A DNA stretch of 64,000 nucleotides from Limnephilus marmoratus (taxonomy: Eukaryota; Arthropoda; Insecta; Trichoptera; Limnephilidae). Both the position numbers and the translations under genes were made by a program. The stretch covers positions 52,129,117-52,193,116 of the forward strand of contig OU862912.1 in the NCBI GenBank assembly GCA_917880885.1. Reading direction: 5' to 3'. The first letter of the stretch is position 1. Every line of letters begins with the position of its first letter. The notes beneath the pieces were generated by a model that worked only from the letters and a program-made list of their open reading frames with translations, was not told where the DNA came from and searched no databases. Below, in pieces: positions 11,445 to 20,061 of the stretch.

Positions 11445-12137
11445 CCTGGATGACTCAGATTTTCTTTGTGATGCGAAGTACAGCGTACAATATGCGTTTT
11501 ATTGAAATTCAACACCACTTAGCAACGTCCAAAAATCACATTGCAAAAATATCACCAAAAAAAATCACAGCACATTAATAGAATAGAAAAGTAGGAACAT
11601 AACGCGACCGCACTCTATTTCGGATTGATTTTTCTACGTTTACTTGTGCGCGGGTAATGTTATTATTTATTTCCGTTGCGAATTACGCGTGATATTGGGA
11701 AACCTTGAAAAAATTGTTGACATCGTCTATTCGCGCACGACAAGTCACGATGTCATGGTATTTTCTAATATTTTGACATTCAAACTGAAGCACAACTGAG
11801 TGTTTACATCTGCGCCATCTGCGGAATAGATTTTGAATCAAAATATATTACCATAGACTTCCGTAGTGCTTACTTACTCCGGATGAAAAAAAAATTATGC
11901 ATAAGAAAATAGTCTTTGATGCATTTGCAATAAAGCTCATAATTGCATTTGTATAAAATTTATGTGGTTAGCATATAACATTATTATTTTTTTAAATAAC
12001 AAACCATAGAACCACATACATACAGCTGTCATATTTTATTTTAGATTTTAGGTTATGTTCTTATATTGAATTGTTATGTCATCTGCAATTTTCTATTATA
12101 GTGTGTTATATTTTGTCAAATTCTTACATCACACGTA
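11445..12137. promoter_or_regulatory. Shared divergent intergenic region between RETREG-like gene and sloth1/sloth2
   Basis: This 693-bp stretch separates two start codons pointing away from each other. It holds no ORF of note. The 11590-11760 part is locally richer in CG dinucleotides (GCGACCGC, GTGCGCGGGTAA, TTACGCGTGA, TTCGCGCACG), consistent with a bidirectional housekeeping promoter lacking a clear TATA box. Transcription starts cannot be placed from sequence alone. Confidence 0.4.
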
Positions 12138-12347
12138 ATGAAAATTCGTCTGATTCAAAGGGCATTGGACAAGTGGCCTGGAAAAGCATATCTGGGCGTG
12201 TATAGGTTTTTGCCTGGGTTCTTCCTCCTCGGCGCTGGCTTGGAGTTTTCAATGATCCATTGGAATCCCAACGGCACCAATTTTTACAAAAGCGTTAAGA
12301 AACGCCAAGCAAAGGAATTCGTGTCTAATACTATTTTAGAACCGTAA
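12138..12347 (+). CDS. sloth1: SMIM4/UQCC5 homologue (sloth1), mitochondrial complex III assembly microprotein
   Basis: A 69-residue ORF. The N-terminus is basic with a W-P-G-K turn (RALDKWPGKAYLGVYRFLPG), followed by a hydrophobic transmembrane segment (FFLLGAGLEFSMIHW) and a charged tail with YKSVKKRQA. Length and the pattern PGK...GVYRFLP.FF.LG...E....F match vertebrate SMIM4 and Drosophila sloth1. SMIM4 acts at the mitochondrial inner membrane with Brawnin in early cytochrome b / complex III assembly (established for the family). Here it is immediately followed by the Brawnin homologue at 12362, as in the Drosophila bicistronic sloth1-sloth2 mRNA. The only other ATG inside (12252) is in frame. 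No intron is needed. The start context is not strong. Confidence 0.88.
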   Translation: MKIRLIQRALDKWPGKAYLGVYRFLPGFFLLGAGLEFSMIHWNPNGTNFYKSVKKRQAKEFVSNTILEP

Positions 12348-12361
12348 AAAATACAGTAGAA

Positions 12362-12583
12362 ATGCCTGTCGGAGTGTCTGCCGGTTCGTATATCAGGTTT
12401 AGCATAGCCGCTTTAATAAGTATGGCGATTGGGTCTCAAATTGTTCACCACCACTATAAACCATTAAAAGATTTCCCTGACTACGTTGAAAGGGAAATCG
12501 TCAACCTTCCACCCGAGTTCCAAGAAAAAGTGAGATTAAAACTGCAACCGCTAAAAGTAGATACTTTTACAACACAAGACTAA
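12362..12583 (+). CDS. sloth2: Brawnin/C12orf73/UQCC6 homologue (sloth2), complex III assembly microprotein
   Basis: A 73-residue ORF starts 14 nt after the sloth1 stop. It begins MPVGVSAGSYIRFSIAALIS, with a hydrophobic helix and then G-S-Q-I-V-HHHYKP. Human Brawnin shows the same MP.GV...Y......A..L.M..G...VH..Y.P order, and size agrees (about 71). The helix acts as an uncleaved membrane anchor in the mitochondrial inner membrane, where Brawnin supports complex III assembly (established for the family). The downstream half is charged, with a conserved-looking LPPEFQEKV. Co-location with sloth1 on one short transcript matches the Drosophila arrangement. Translation of this second cistron presumably uses leaky scanning or reinitiation; that is inference. 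Confidence 0.88.
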   Translation: MPVGVSAGSYIRFSIAALISMAIGSQIVHHHYKPLKDFPDYVEREIVNLPPEFQEKVRLKLQPLKVDTFTTQD

Positions 12584-12679
12584 CAAATATGTTTAGATTG
12601 AAAAAGTGATTTAAGGACTTCTATGACGTTAAGAGTTAATAATTATATTGTTTAAATTTACAATGTAAAATAGTGTTGA

Positions 12680-12685
12680 AATAAA
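12680..12685 (+). terminator. Polyadenylation signal of the sloth1-sloth2 transcript
   Basis: A canonical AATAAA lies 97 nt after the sloth2 stop and is followed by T/G-rich sequence (CTTATTGTTTGTTTACTG). It is the first AATAAA downstream of the bicistron, so it probably defines the 3' end. Confidence 0.6.
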
Positions 12686-12830
12686 TCTTATTGTTTGTTT
12701 ACTGTTACAGTTCTGCGTATATGTTTTCACATTAATTACACCCCAATTTGCAGCCTTTTGTTTATTTGTTATAGGTGGTAGGATATTATATTAGTTTCAT
12801 CTGCAATGCCCATACTTTTGTTATAGTTAA

Positions 12831-13702
12831 GGGGAACGTATGCGCGGCCCATTTCTGCCCGTTTCATACAAATCTTAGATTTGGATTTGAGATCAAAATA
12901 CCCAACCAAACTGAAAAATTATTTTTGTAATCAAATGTTATCTCAAATATCTAGTCAGGATGTGAGCTACTTTATTTATTTTTGCTTTATTATAAGATAT
13001 GGGCCATTAAAGATTTTAGTGTTTCATGATTTTGGAGGCAACTTAGGCAATTATTTGAAAGTAAAAGAAAAGCATTAAAAAAAATAATTTTACTATACAT
13101 ATTTAGGGAACGTACCCATACTACGTGACCCAACTTTTTGCAATTTTTAACCCCCCCCCCCCCCCCCCCCCCCCGGTGACCAAAATCCTAAGCAACCCGC
13201 CGCTCATTTGTATGGAGCGTGACATTTTGAAGGCCCCCCCCCCCCCCTAAACGTGTCACGTAGTATGGGTACGTTCCCTTATTTTAAAAATACAATGAAA
13301 AATCTTAATGCATTTTTTGGGTAGTAATTTTAATATATAACGACTAGTTTTTATTCCGCCGTGAGTTGGTAATTTGTATTTTTAATTTACACTTATCAAA
13401 ATGATTTTTTTATAAAATTTTATTTTATATTTATATGATGAATATAGTAAAATAATTTATTTATAATTGCCCAAATTATTTGTGAATAAATTTCTCTAAA
13501 ATTCAGAAACATTAAAATCTTTAATGGCCTATATATTACAATTTAAAACAAAAACAAATAAAGTAACTCACATCCTTGCTAGATATTTGATATACCTTTT
13601 GATTACAAAAATAATTTTTCAGCTTGGTTGGGTATTTTGATCTCAAATCCAAATCTAAGATTTGTATGAAACGGGCAGAAATGGGCCACGCATACGTTCC
13701 CC
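12831..13702. mobile_element. Palindromic TTAA-flanked MITE (piggyBac-like), 872 bp
   Basis: Both ends read GGGGAACGTATGCG inward, and both are flanked by TTAA (12827-12830 and 13703-13706), the target duplication typical of piggyBac-type elements. The two arms are complementary over roughly 250 bp (e.g. CCCATTTCTGCCCGTTTCAT at the left against the right arm), with scattered differences. The loop contains a separate MITE at 13106-13278. The ORF at 12881-13078 is merely part of an arm. Kolobok elements also use TTAA, so the superfamily is an inference. It sits 250 bp past the sloth2 stop. Confidence 0.75.
13106..13278. mobile_element. Harbinger-like MITE with TTA duplication and poly-C tract
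   Basis: The terminal inverted repeat GGGAACGTACCCATACTACG is present at both ends, flanked by TTA (13103-13105 and 13279-13281). A second copy at 32223-32382 has the same ends and a TAA duplication. A 3-bp TWA duplication is the PIF/Harbinger hallmark. The interior has a run of 24 C (13151-13174) and a second C run near 13235, with no coding capacity. It is nested inside the 12831-13702 palindrome, so it inserted later. Confidence 0.75.
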
Positions 13703-13821
13703 TTAAGTGACATTCATAAATATACTAATCCCGTGACGTTGTATAACAACTGACCAGAGTTTTCCTTTTCAAGTCAATATGAACACAGTCAATGTAATTA
13801 AATGTAAAAAAAATTGCAAAG

Positions 13822-14400
13822 TGTAGCGCGCCGTTTTTACGCTTGCCACTACACCATCTCTTTCCCCCGTACAGCGCCATCCTGCTCACCCACCCCTAAG
13901 CAAACCAGGATGCGCCGACGCCTTCTGCGGATCTCCCACCCTCGAGCCGCTACATAAACCACACCCCGCAACAAGGAATGGGCTATATAACAGGCTGCGC
14001 GCCCTAAATTAGTCAGTTCGTCTGCAGCTCGCTCTTGGCTAGTACCTAGTACGCTCTCTTAGTTGCGCTTCGTCCTCTGGCACGACCCTCTAAGGAGTAT
14101 TCTACTACCATAAGTAAAGCACCAACCAGACCCCCGACTGCTGCCTTAGTTGCGCTTCGTCCTATGGTACGACCCTCTAAGCAGAACCACAGTCAGCTTT
14201 TGTTGTTCCCAAAGCCTAACGGCAAGGTTCCCTCCGATCCCTTGCTCAGTTAATTAGTGAATTGATACATTGTGACTATTTTTACCATATTATGTGATCT
14301 GTGAACTTACTTTCTTAAATAAATAACCTTTTACCAACAATTGTGTTATAAAAGTTCATTTTTATGGTGGTGTGGCACTTATAAAAAACAAATATATATG
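13822..14400 (+). mobile_element. LTR-like segment (possible solo LTR)
   Basis: The segment starts TGTAGCGCGCC. It has a TATATAA box at 13984-13990 and, about 30 bp later, an insect initiator TCAGTT at 14013, then a downstream GC-rich leader and an AATAAATAA signal at 14318. A phrase of about 20 bp (TTAGTTGCGCTTCGTCCTMTGG) is repeated at 14079 and 14147. The order promoter-leader-polyA fits an LTR. A TGG..-type primer-binding site may follow near 14365. No matching LTR or target duplication was found, so boundaries and class are uncertain. Confidence 0.4.
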
Positions 14401-14806
14401 TATATATTTACCTAACTGCCGCACTTTTATTAGGCACAGGTTATGGCAATTACTCTTCTTTTCAATTTAGTTAAGTACTGCATGTAACAACTATTTACAT
14501 TGTGAGAGTTGGTAAAAGATACTTTTAAATTCCATTTGCATTCAAAGTTAAAAATTTCCTTTATTTATAGCGCTTCACTTTTTGATTTTTTCACAGGCTT
14601 GTACATATAATGCAGTACGTGCTTTTTAAAAATTAAAATCAAAATAAAGAGTTGACCAAATACAGATACCTAACGTAAAATATAAGAAACAAAATATAGG
14701 TTACATAAAATATAAGAGTTAACACAAAGAAGGTAACATAGAATGTAAGTTAATTAAAATAGATTATTTGCCAATATTCTCCAAATCTACAATAATATTT
14801 AATTAA
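14401..14806. other. No gene recognised
   Basis: AT-rich sequence without a supportable ORF, RNA gene or structured repeat. Confidence 0.4.
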
Positions 14807-15025
14807 AAATGAAGACAATATTAGCGAAACTCGATCGAAATCTGGAGACAGAAAAATCAGAAAAGATATTGGCTCTGCTGGGACTCGAACCCAGAACCCT
14901 TTTCTTACATGGAAACAGCTCTACCGATTAAGCTACGGAACCCATATTAATTCGGTCACTTTTAACTGTATCATTTTTCTGTCTCCAGATTTCGATCGAG
15001 TTTCGCTAATATTGTCTTCATTTAA
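14807..15025 (-). mobile_element. Foldback element with a tRNA-like core, copy P1
   Basis: Inverted arms of about 48 bp (TGAAGACAATATTAGCGAAA at the left, its complement at the right end) enclose a 72-nt tRNA-like sequence at 14871-14942 on the - strand. The core folds with a 7-bp acceptor stem (GGTTCCG with CGGAGCC, one mismatch here), a box A TAGCTTAATCGG and a perfect box B GGTTCGAGTCC. The anticodon loop is irregular (no U at position 33), which argues for a tRNA-derived core rather than a working gene. A second, inverted copy lies at 15236-15432. Confidence 0.6.
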
Positions 15026-15235
15026 TTAAATATTATAATTTGAGATTTTACTCATAAAGTTTAAAAAATTAATAATAAATATTCATCCTAGACTTGCAGA
15101 AAAAGTCAATAGATGTCGCGTATTACAAATAAAATGGATAAAAATTTATCCAGACACTATCTAGATTGCATTTAGTTCGAGTTGAATCTTGTAATCATAT
15201 ATAAAGATAGCAGCCAATAAAATGTGCGTTAAGTA

Positions 15236-15432
15236 AATGAAGATAATGTTGGTAGTTCTTAGTCGAAGTATGATACAGTTAAAAGTGACCGAATTAATAT
15301 GGGTTCCGTAGCTTAATCGGTAGAGCTGTTTCCATGTAAGAAAAGGGTTCTGGGTTCGAGTCCCAGCGGAGCCAATATCTTTTCTGATTTTTCTGTCTCC
15401 AGATTTCGATCGAGTTTCGCTAATATTGATAA
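15236..15432 (+). mobile_element. Foldback element with a tRNA-like core, copy P2 (inverted relative to P1)
   Basis: The tRNA-like core at 15302-15373 is almost identical to the P1 core, with box B at 15353-15363. The right arm ends CGAGTTTCGCTAATATTG. The left arm is strongly diverged (AATGAAGATAATGTTGG...), so P2 no longer forms a full palindrome. P1 and P2 together form a larger inverted repeat around about 15120. An annotation pipeline might call both cores tRNA genes; I consider them element parts. Confidence 0.6.
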
Positions 15433-15469
15433 GAATGAATGATATCGCAGATAGAATGAAACCTTACCT

Positions 15470-15560
15470 TATTATGAGCTCACTTTTCAAGGCTCCTATT
15501 GGTTGAGATTATGTGGTTGAAGGTTTCTCTTCTACCGCTTGTGAACTGCACTCGATTTTT
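15470..15560. repeat. Dispersed repeat shared with 8640-8845
   Basis: It carries the same words as the 8.7-kb copy (CACTTTTCAAGGCTCCTATT, CTACCGC, GAACTGCACT). The class is unknown. Confidence 0.45.
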
Positions 15561-15743
15561 TATTATTTTGTTTTATTTCAATCTAAATAATCATAAATTA
15601 CTGAATTAACCCACACTAATAACCTATTTTGTGCATGCAAATAGTTGTTAATTGTAGTAATTGTTAAAACATGTAATTTCCAAAATCTGTGCCTAAAAGT
15701 ACGGTAGTTAGGTAAATAATTACCAGAAACATGTGTTATTAAT

Positions 15744-15992
15744 GGTGGGTTTCTTCATTTACCGAGAATGCTAAATGCAATGCTAATTGTAAAAGTAAAC
15801 GGTCAAATGCATAGAAATTTTTAAATTTCGATCGTTTACTTATACAATTAGCATTGCATTTAGCATTCTCGGTAAATGAAGAAACCCACCACATAAGTAA
15901 ACGATCGAAATTTAAAAATTTCTATGCATTTGACCGTTTACTTTTACAATTAGCATTGCATTTAGCATTCTCGGTAAATGAAGAAACCCACC
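15744..15992. mobile_element. Foldback MITE with an extra inverted loop-plus-arm unit
   Basis: The unit at 15744-15890 is a hairpin with ends GGTGGGTTTCTTCATTTACC and its complement. Its 49-nt loop (15793-15841) reappears exactly inverted at 15895-15943, followed by another right arm ending at 15992. The order is arm, loop, arm', loop', arm'. All three arms are near-identical, so the rearrangement is recent. There is no coding capacity. Confidence 0.75.
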
Positions 15993-16394
15993 CTTAGAGT
16001 GAAAATAATTTATTTTCCGTAATCAAAACTTTGTAAGGTTTGCATCAATTCGGCTTAAACTCTTAATTTTGCATAATGGTCAGACTTTCAGAGGCAAGTG
16101 ATAAACTAGAAGAATCAATGTTATGTTTCTTGGAAAATAAGACTGTCATTCCATTGGGTCGGAAAGGGTAAGGAATCGACATAAACCGAAGACCCTGCGC
16201 AGAAAGGTAAAGTTTGCTTCGGTTTTCAGCGCAGCCATAGTGCGACTTTTCTGTGTGGGGTCTTACAGCACCTAACACTCCTTAGGCTGATCATAAAGAA
16301 ACTTCTGATGGTCGGCTATCTTCCATCATTGCTAGATTAGAGATTGTTGATACACAGAATGTTTTACCATCTTGGTTATATTTATATATACGTA

Positions 16395-16765
16395 CTAGTT
16401 AGTACCCGGCATGCGTTGCAATGCCATTCAAAGAAATAAATTGATTCTTCCTGCATGTCCTTTCCCGTGCATCCCCGTTCCCTTCCATCTTCCCCGCCTT
16501 CCCCTCCCTCGTCTCTTCCCTCTCCGTGAAACCCACCTCCCCCGTTCCCTTCCCCCTGCCTTTCCTCCTTGCCCCTAAAATATATGAAATACACACATTT
16601 TCATTTATGTAAATTTCATAATGCTAGAGCTTACCATTATATATAGCCTATTTGTTATTCTGATGTTTGAGCTATATTATTGTAAAGTTTCATTAAAATC
16701 CTTTCAGTAGTTTTTGCGTGAAAGAGTATACATCCATACAAACTTTCGTGTTTATAATATTAGTA
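16395..16765 (-). mobile_element. Non-autonomous Helitron-like element
   Basis: On the - strand it starts near a TACTAATATTATAAACACGA end, carries a purine tract (the + strand shows CCTTCC.. at 16480-16570), and ends GGGTACTAACTAG followed by T, fitting the Helitron 3' CTRR|T rule. The ORFs at 16382-16596 are low-complexity readings of the tract. Confidence 0.6.
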
Positions 16766-17244
16766 AGATTGTATTTTTCCTTTGGAGGGGTGCAGACATA
16801 CTTTCACCATTTGTCCCATTTTCTAATGTTGACATTTAGTGTGTAAGAAAGAGAGGTAGCATTATATGTTTAAGAATAAAAGCAAAACAATCAGCGCATT
16901 GACATTTGACGTTTTTGAATTTTTGGAATTCACTCACTACTCAATATTATAGTTCACAATATTGCCGCAGCTCTTTCAAAAGATGAGAATTCGCTCCATA
17001 CAAAATGTATGAGGAAAAGAATTTTCTTCATAATTATTTTTTTCCTGAATTTTTCCGATGTTTTAATAGCTATTCTGCTATTCAGGGCGGTGACATATCC
17101 AACAAATCAAAGATCATAAAAATCAGTCAAGCCGTTCTCAAGTTATAAATGGTGTAAATAACCCCACTTTGTTTTATATATGTGTAGATATATGCGGGAT
17201 ATGGCTTTTAAATAAAAAGATTGATGCTGTAAAACATTTTATTT
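16766..17244. other. Dispersed repeat sequence, no gene
   Basis: Part of this stretch (GGGGTGCAGACATACTTTCA through AACAATCAGCGCATTGACAT) recurs at 44190-44330, so it is a dispersed repeat of unknown class. The rest shows no ORF or structure. Near 16970-17010 it also shares CTCTTTCAAA and CATACAAAATGTATG with the Helitron interior at 42260-42320. Confidence 0.45.
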
Positions 17245-17249
17245 TGATA

Positions 17250-17660
17250 TCATACATATTTACTTATTATCACCTTCAATATGCACCCCTTTATCCCTAC
17301 AACACTCCTTGCGAATTTTCCATTGCTCGAAACAGTGCTGGAAGTCTTCTTCTGTCAGCTCCTTCAAGGCGTGTACCGCTTCTCTTTCACAGCTTCAACG
17401 GACTCAAATCTTGTTCCTTTTCATGCAGATTTCACCTTAGGAAACAGATACATAGAAGTCACACGGCGAATAAGGCACTACATGACGCAGTACAAACTTT
17501 TTGCGAGCTTCTTGTTGTTTTCAAATGTGAAAATTTTAGGCACCGTCTTGGCACAAACTTTTTGCATGTTAAAATTGTTAATTAAAATTTGCCGTATGCA
17601 TTCTTTTTCAATTCTTACGATTTCAGCAATCGCCCGAATACTTAACCGACTGGTTCCTAA
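17250..17660 (-). pseudogene. Mariner transposase relic with internal deletion
   Basis: Read on the - strand, an N-terminal DNA-binding part (IEKECIRQILINNFNMQKVC, then AKTVPKIFT) is joined to a C-terminal part (PYSPCDFYV, then KGTRFESVEAVKEK and a terminal GC..-EGDN-like end). The order matches mariner transposases, but the catalytic region between them is missing and frameshifts are present. The + strand ORF over the same bases (17281-17850) is an antisense artefact. I did not find the terminal inverted repeats. Confidence 0.7.
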
Positions 17661-18639
17661 GAGAAAAAGTCCTAGTATATCAGTATTTTTTAGTTATTAT
17701 ATCTCCAGGTTTACCTTGCCAGCCCTCTTCACAGAGAGCAACTTAACAGATGTAAATATCTCTCAAGTTGAGCTTAAAAAGCAACTGAAATACCAACCCA
17801 TAATATCAACGGTTCCAGTACATAATAGCAAAGGTTCTGGTCCCGAGTAACCGACACAGGAATATCTACCATCTCTCTGCTACATGTCCTGCCCAGCGGA
17901 ACCATCTCAGCTTTATGAATCTTGTTATTGGCGCCTTGTCAAACAATAGGTGCAGGAGGTAAATATTACTGAAATAAAAATCACTGAAGACCATAGACAT
18001 CCAAATTCAATAGACCAGAAATAACAGGTGAGGGGAAAAATCAACTATGGCGGTACGAAGAGGGGAAGATGACTGTCATTGGTTGAAAAATTAATCTGAC
18101 AGTATATAGGCATCTCGCATTATAATATCATCATTTAGTTCTTAAAAGCAAAATCTGCTTTGAATGAATAGACCTTTTTACATGGGAGCGCGAATTGCTT
18201 GCCACGATAATAAAATATTTGCGTAGGCCAAATGTACACCCCAAAAAGATTCGCCCGTTTTCACATAGCAATATTTTTTTGCCGTGTTTAGTTAAGACAC
18301 TTTTACAAATGTTTCATAATTTACTTACCCCTGTAACCAGCGACGAGCACACTAAGGAACCGCCCACATTTATGTGCACACTGATATGTAGGTATGTTGT
18401 ATAGCACAAGCTACTGTTTTGGCGTGTTATTTTTTCGTTAAATGTATAGATGTTAGCTTCGCGCTGCCCACGGCAAGAATGATGACGTCACACATTTTAG
18501 ATTCAAGCGATTCTCTATCCCCTCCACATGGGGCGAACTGGCGCCAAGGAGGAGCTCCAGCCGGTTCCATGGCGAGGGGGAAATAATACGTTTTTATCAC
18601 TTAGGGCAGGTCCAGATATATTCATATGTCCGTGCTGAA
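17661..18639. other. No gene recognised
   Basis: Mixed sequence, locally CG-containing (18430-18560), without a supportable ORF or repeat structure. The phrase CATAGACATCCAAATTCAATAGACCA near 17990 recurs in altered form near 20610, so a dispersed repeat is likely. Confidence 0.35.
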
Positions 18640-18924
18640 GACAATATTAGCGACTCTCAATCAGTGGAGTAGCGTGCCTTGGAGGGGCCCTGTATCAAAA
18701 TTACTTGGGGGGGCCCAAATGAAGGATAAAGATTTCTCACAAAAGGCCTCTGTGGCCCGGGGGCCCCATACCATTGATACGGCGGTAGCTACGCCCCTGC
18801 TCTCAATCGAAAATCTGAAATAGATAAAGATAGTAACATCTAGAAATGAACCCAGCCTAGCAGGAGCGATGCTCTAGATATTGCCGTATCTTTTTCGATT
18901 GAGATTCGCTAATATTGTCTTCAG
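18640..18924. mobile_element. Foldback element with tRNA-like core, diverged copy P3, split by a hAT MITE
   Basis: The ends GAAGACAATATTAGCGA and its complement TCGCTAATATTGTCTTC match the arms of P1. The core (18840-18890) still shows a tRNA-like word pair on the - strand (TAGAGCATCGCTCCTGCTAG, then GGGTTCATTTC), but box B is decayed. A 138-bp hAT-like element interrupts the left arm. Confidence 0.5.
18662..18799. mobile_element. hAT-like MITE, 138 bp
   Basis: It starts CAGTGGAGTAGCG and ends CTACGCCCCTG, giving imperfect terminal inverted repeats of the hAT type (CAGGGGCGTAG). Both sides carry the 8-bp duplication CTCTCAAT (18654-18661 and 18800-18807), as expected for hAT. The interior is GC-rich and non-coding. 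Confidence 0.75.
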
Positions 18925-19432
18925 TGATTAAATATTGCAATGTGAGGTTTTACTCATTTAAGTTAAAATTAAAATAAATATTATTAAAACAGTTTTTTGT
19001 TTAAAATAAAACTTTATTATCCTTTGAAAGGCATTTTATACAAAAGTAATTTTATATAGGAACAGCATATTGAACACAATAACTTACATATTATATTCAC
19101 AATATTTTAAAGTTTTGTTCGTATGAGTTTTATTTTATATTTTAAATAATAAAGAATTAGCAGTGGAGTTAAATGCATATTATGAATTCTCATTTTGATT
19201 AATTAAATTAATTTGAAGTATGATTTAGTGGAATAATAAAATAAAGTCATGATTAATACAAAGCGATTTTTTCCATAATACTAATATATTCTTCTTTTAT
19301 ACTCAACTACGGAGAAGTGGGGCATTATCGTAAACTTTTATCAAGCCTGAAACAAAAACCAAATATTAGATAGCACCAGGATTTCAAAAAAATTGCAAGC
19401 TTGTTAACGGGGTTAGAATATTAGTTGAATTC
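18925..19432. other. AT-rich, no gene recognised
   Basis: No ORF or structured repeat is supported. It includes the left 9-bp flank of the next element (19424-19432). Confidence 0.4.
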
Positions 19433-19790
19433 GGTGACCCGACAGTCGATCCGCCGACAATCGGCCCCCGAAATGATAATTACTATAAAATTATTATTTT
19501 TTGTGCATTATTTATCAATTTCAAATGTAAAATCCACTTCAAAAATACCTATAATACGTTGAAATGAATATCAAACGAATTTATATACAGTACCGATTTT
19601 TTGCACTTATGCACAAATAGATTTTTTTCTTGATGCGTTTGATTGAAAACATGTTTTAGACATAGTACATCCTCTCTGCACATTTCTTTGGAGACACTTA
19701 TGTGTAATTAGGTGTACCGTAATTTCCCTAAACCTACTGCATATTGTATGCCGGGGGATCGACTGTCGGCGGATCAACTGTCATGGAACC
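19433..19790. mobile_element. Non-autonomous DNA transposon with 9-bp target duplication, copy 1 (358 bp)
   Basis: The flanks carry an identical 9-bp duplication, GTTGAATTC (19424-19432 and 19791-19799). The termini form inverted repeats of about 40 bp: GGTGACCCGACAGTCGATCC at the left and, on the other strand from the right, GGTTCCATGACAGTTGATCC. A related element at 40293-41327 also has a 9-bp duplication. No coding sequence is present. A 9-bp duplication points to Mutator-like or Merlin elements rather than hAT (8) or mariner (TA), but the superfamily is unproven. Confidence 0.75.
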
Positions 19791-19799
19791 GTTGAATTC

Positions 19800-20061
19800 A
19801 TTCTGTAGAAATCCTAGAAGCTTACTAGCTTTACTGAACATGAACACAAATTAGAAGGAACTAAATCAGACTAAAATATTTTCTTCAATAAGCTACCAAC
19901 CGCTTTGTTCATCGTGCGTTAACAGGGTGCAAGAAAATAATATTATTTATTACTTAGAAAAATTTCATTTCATTAAGAGCTATAATATTCTATCTCCATA
20001 AATCATAATTTTGAGAAAACTGAAATTGAAAGATTGCAAACCTTAAAAAATTAAATTCTTT
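19800..20061. other. No gene recognised
   Basis: AT-rich spacer without a supportable feature. Confidence 0.4.

Noticed and set aside
12881..13078. 65-codon ORF downstream of sloth2
   Set aside because: It lies wholly in the left arm of the TTAA-flanked palindrome, and nothing in it resembles a protein.
14871..14942. Candidate tRNA gene on the - strand (and its twin at 15302-15373)
   Set aside because: The core folds and keeps box A and B, but the anticodon loop lacks U33 and the sequence is embedded in a repeated foldback element, so it is tRNA-derived.
16382..16596. Gly/Glu-rich ORFs on the - strand
   Set aside because: Same artefact within the Helitron purine tract.
17281..17850. 189-codon + strand ORF
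   Set aside because: It is the antisense of the mariner transposase relic; the sense strand gives recognisable transposase peptides.
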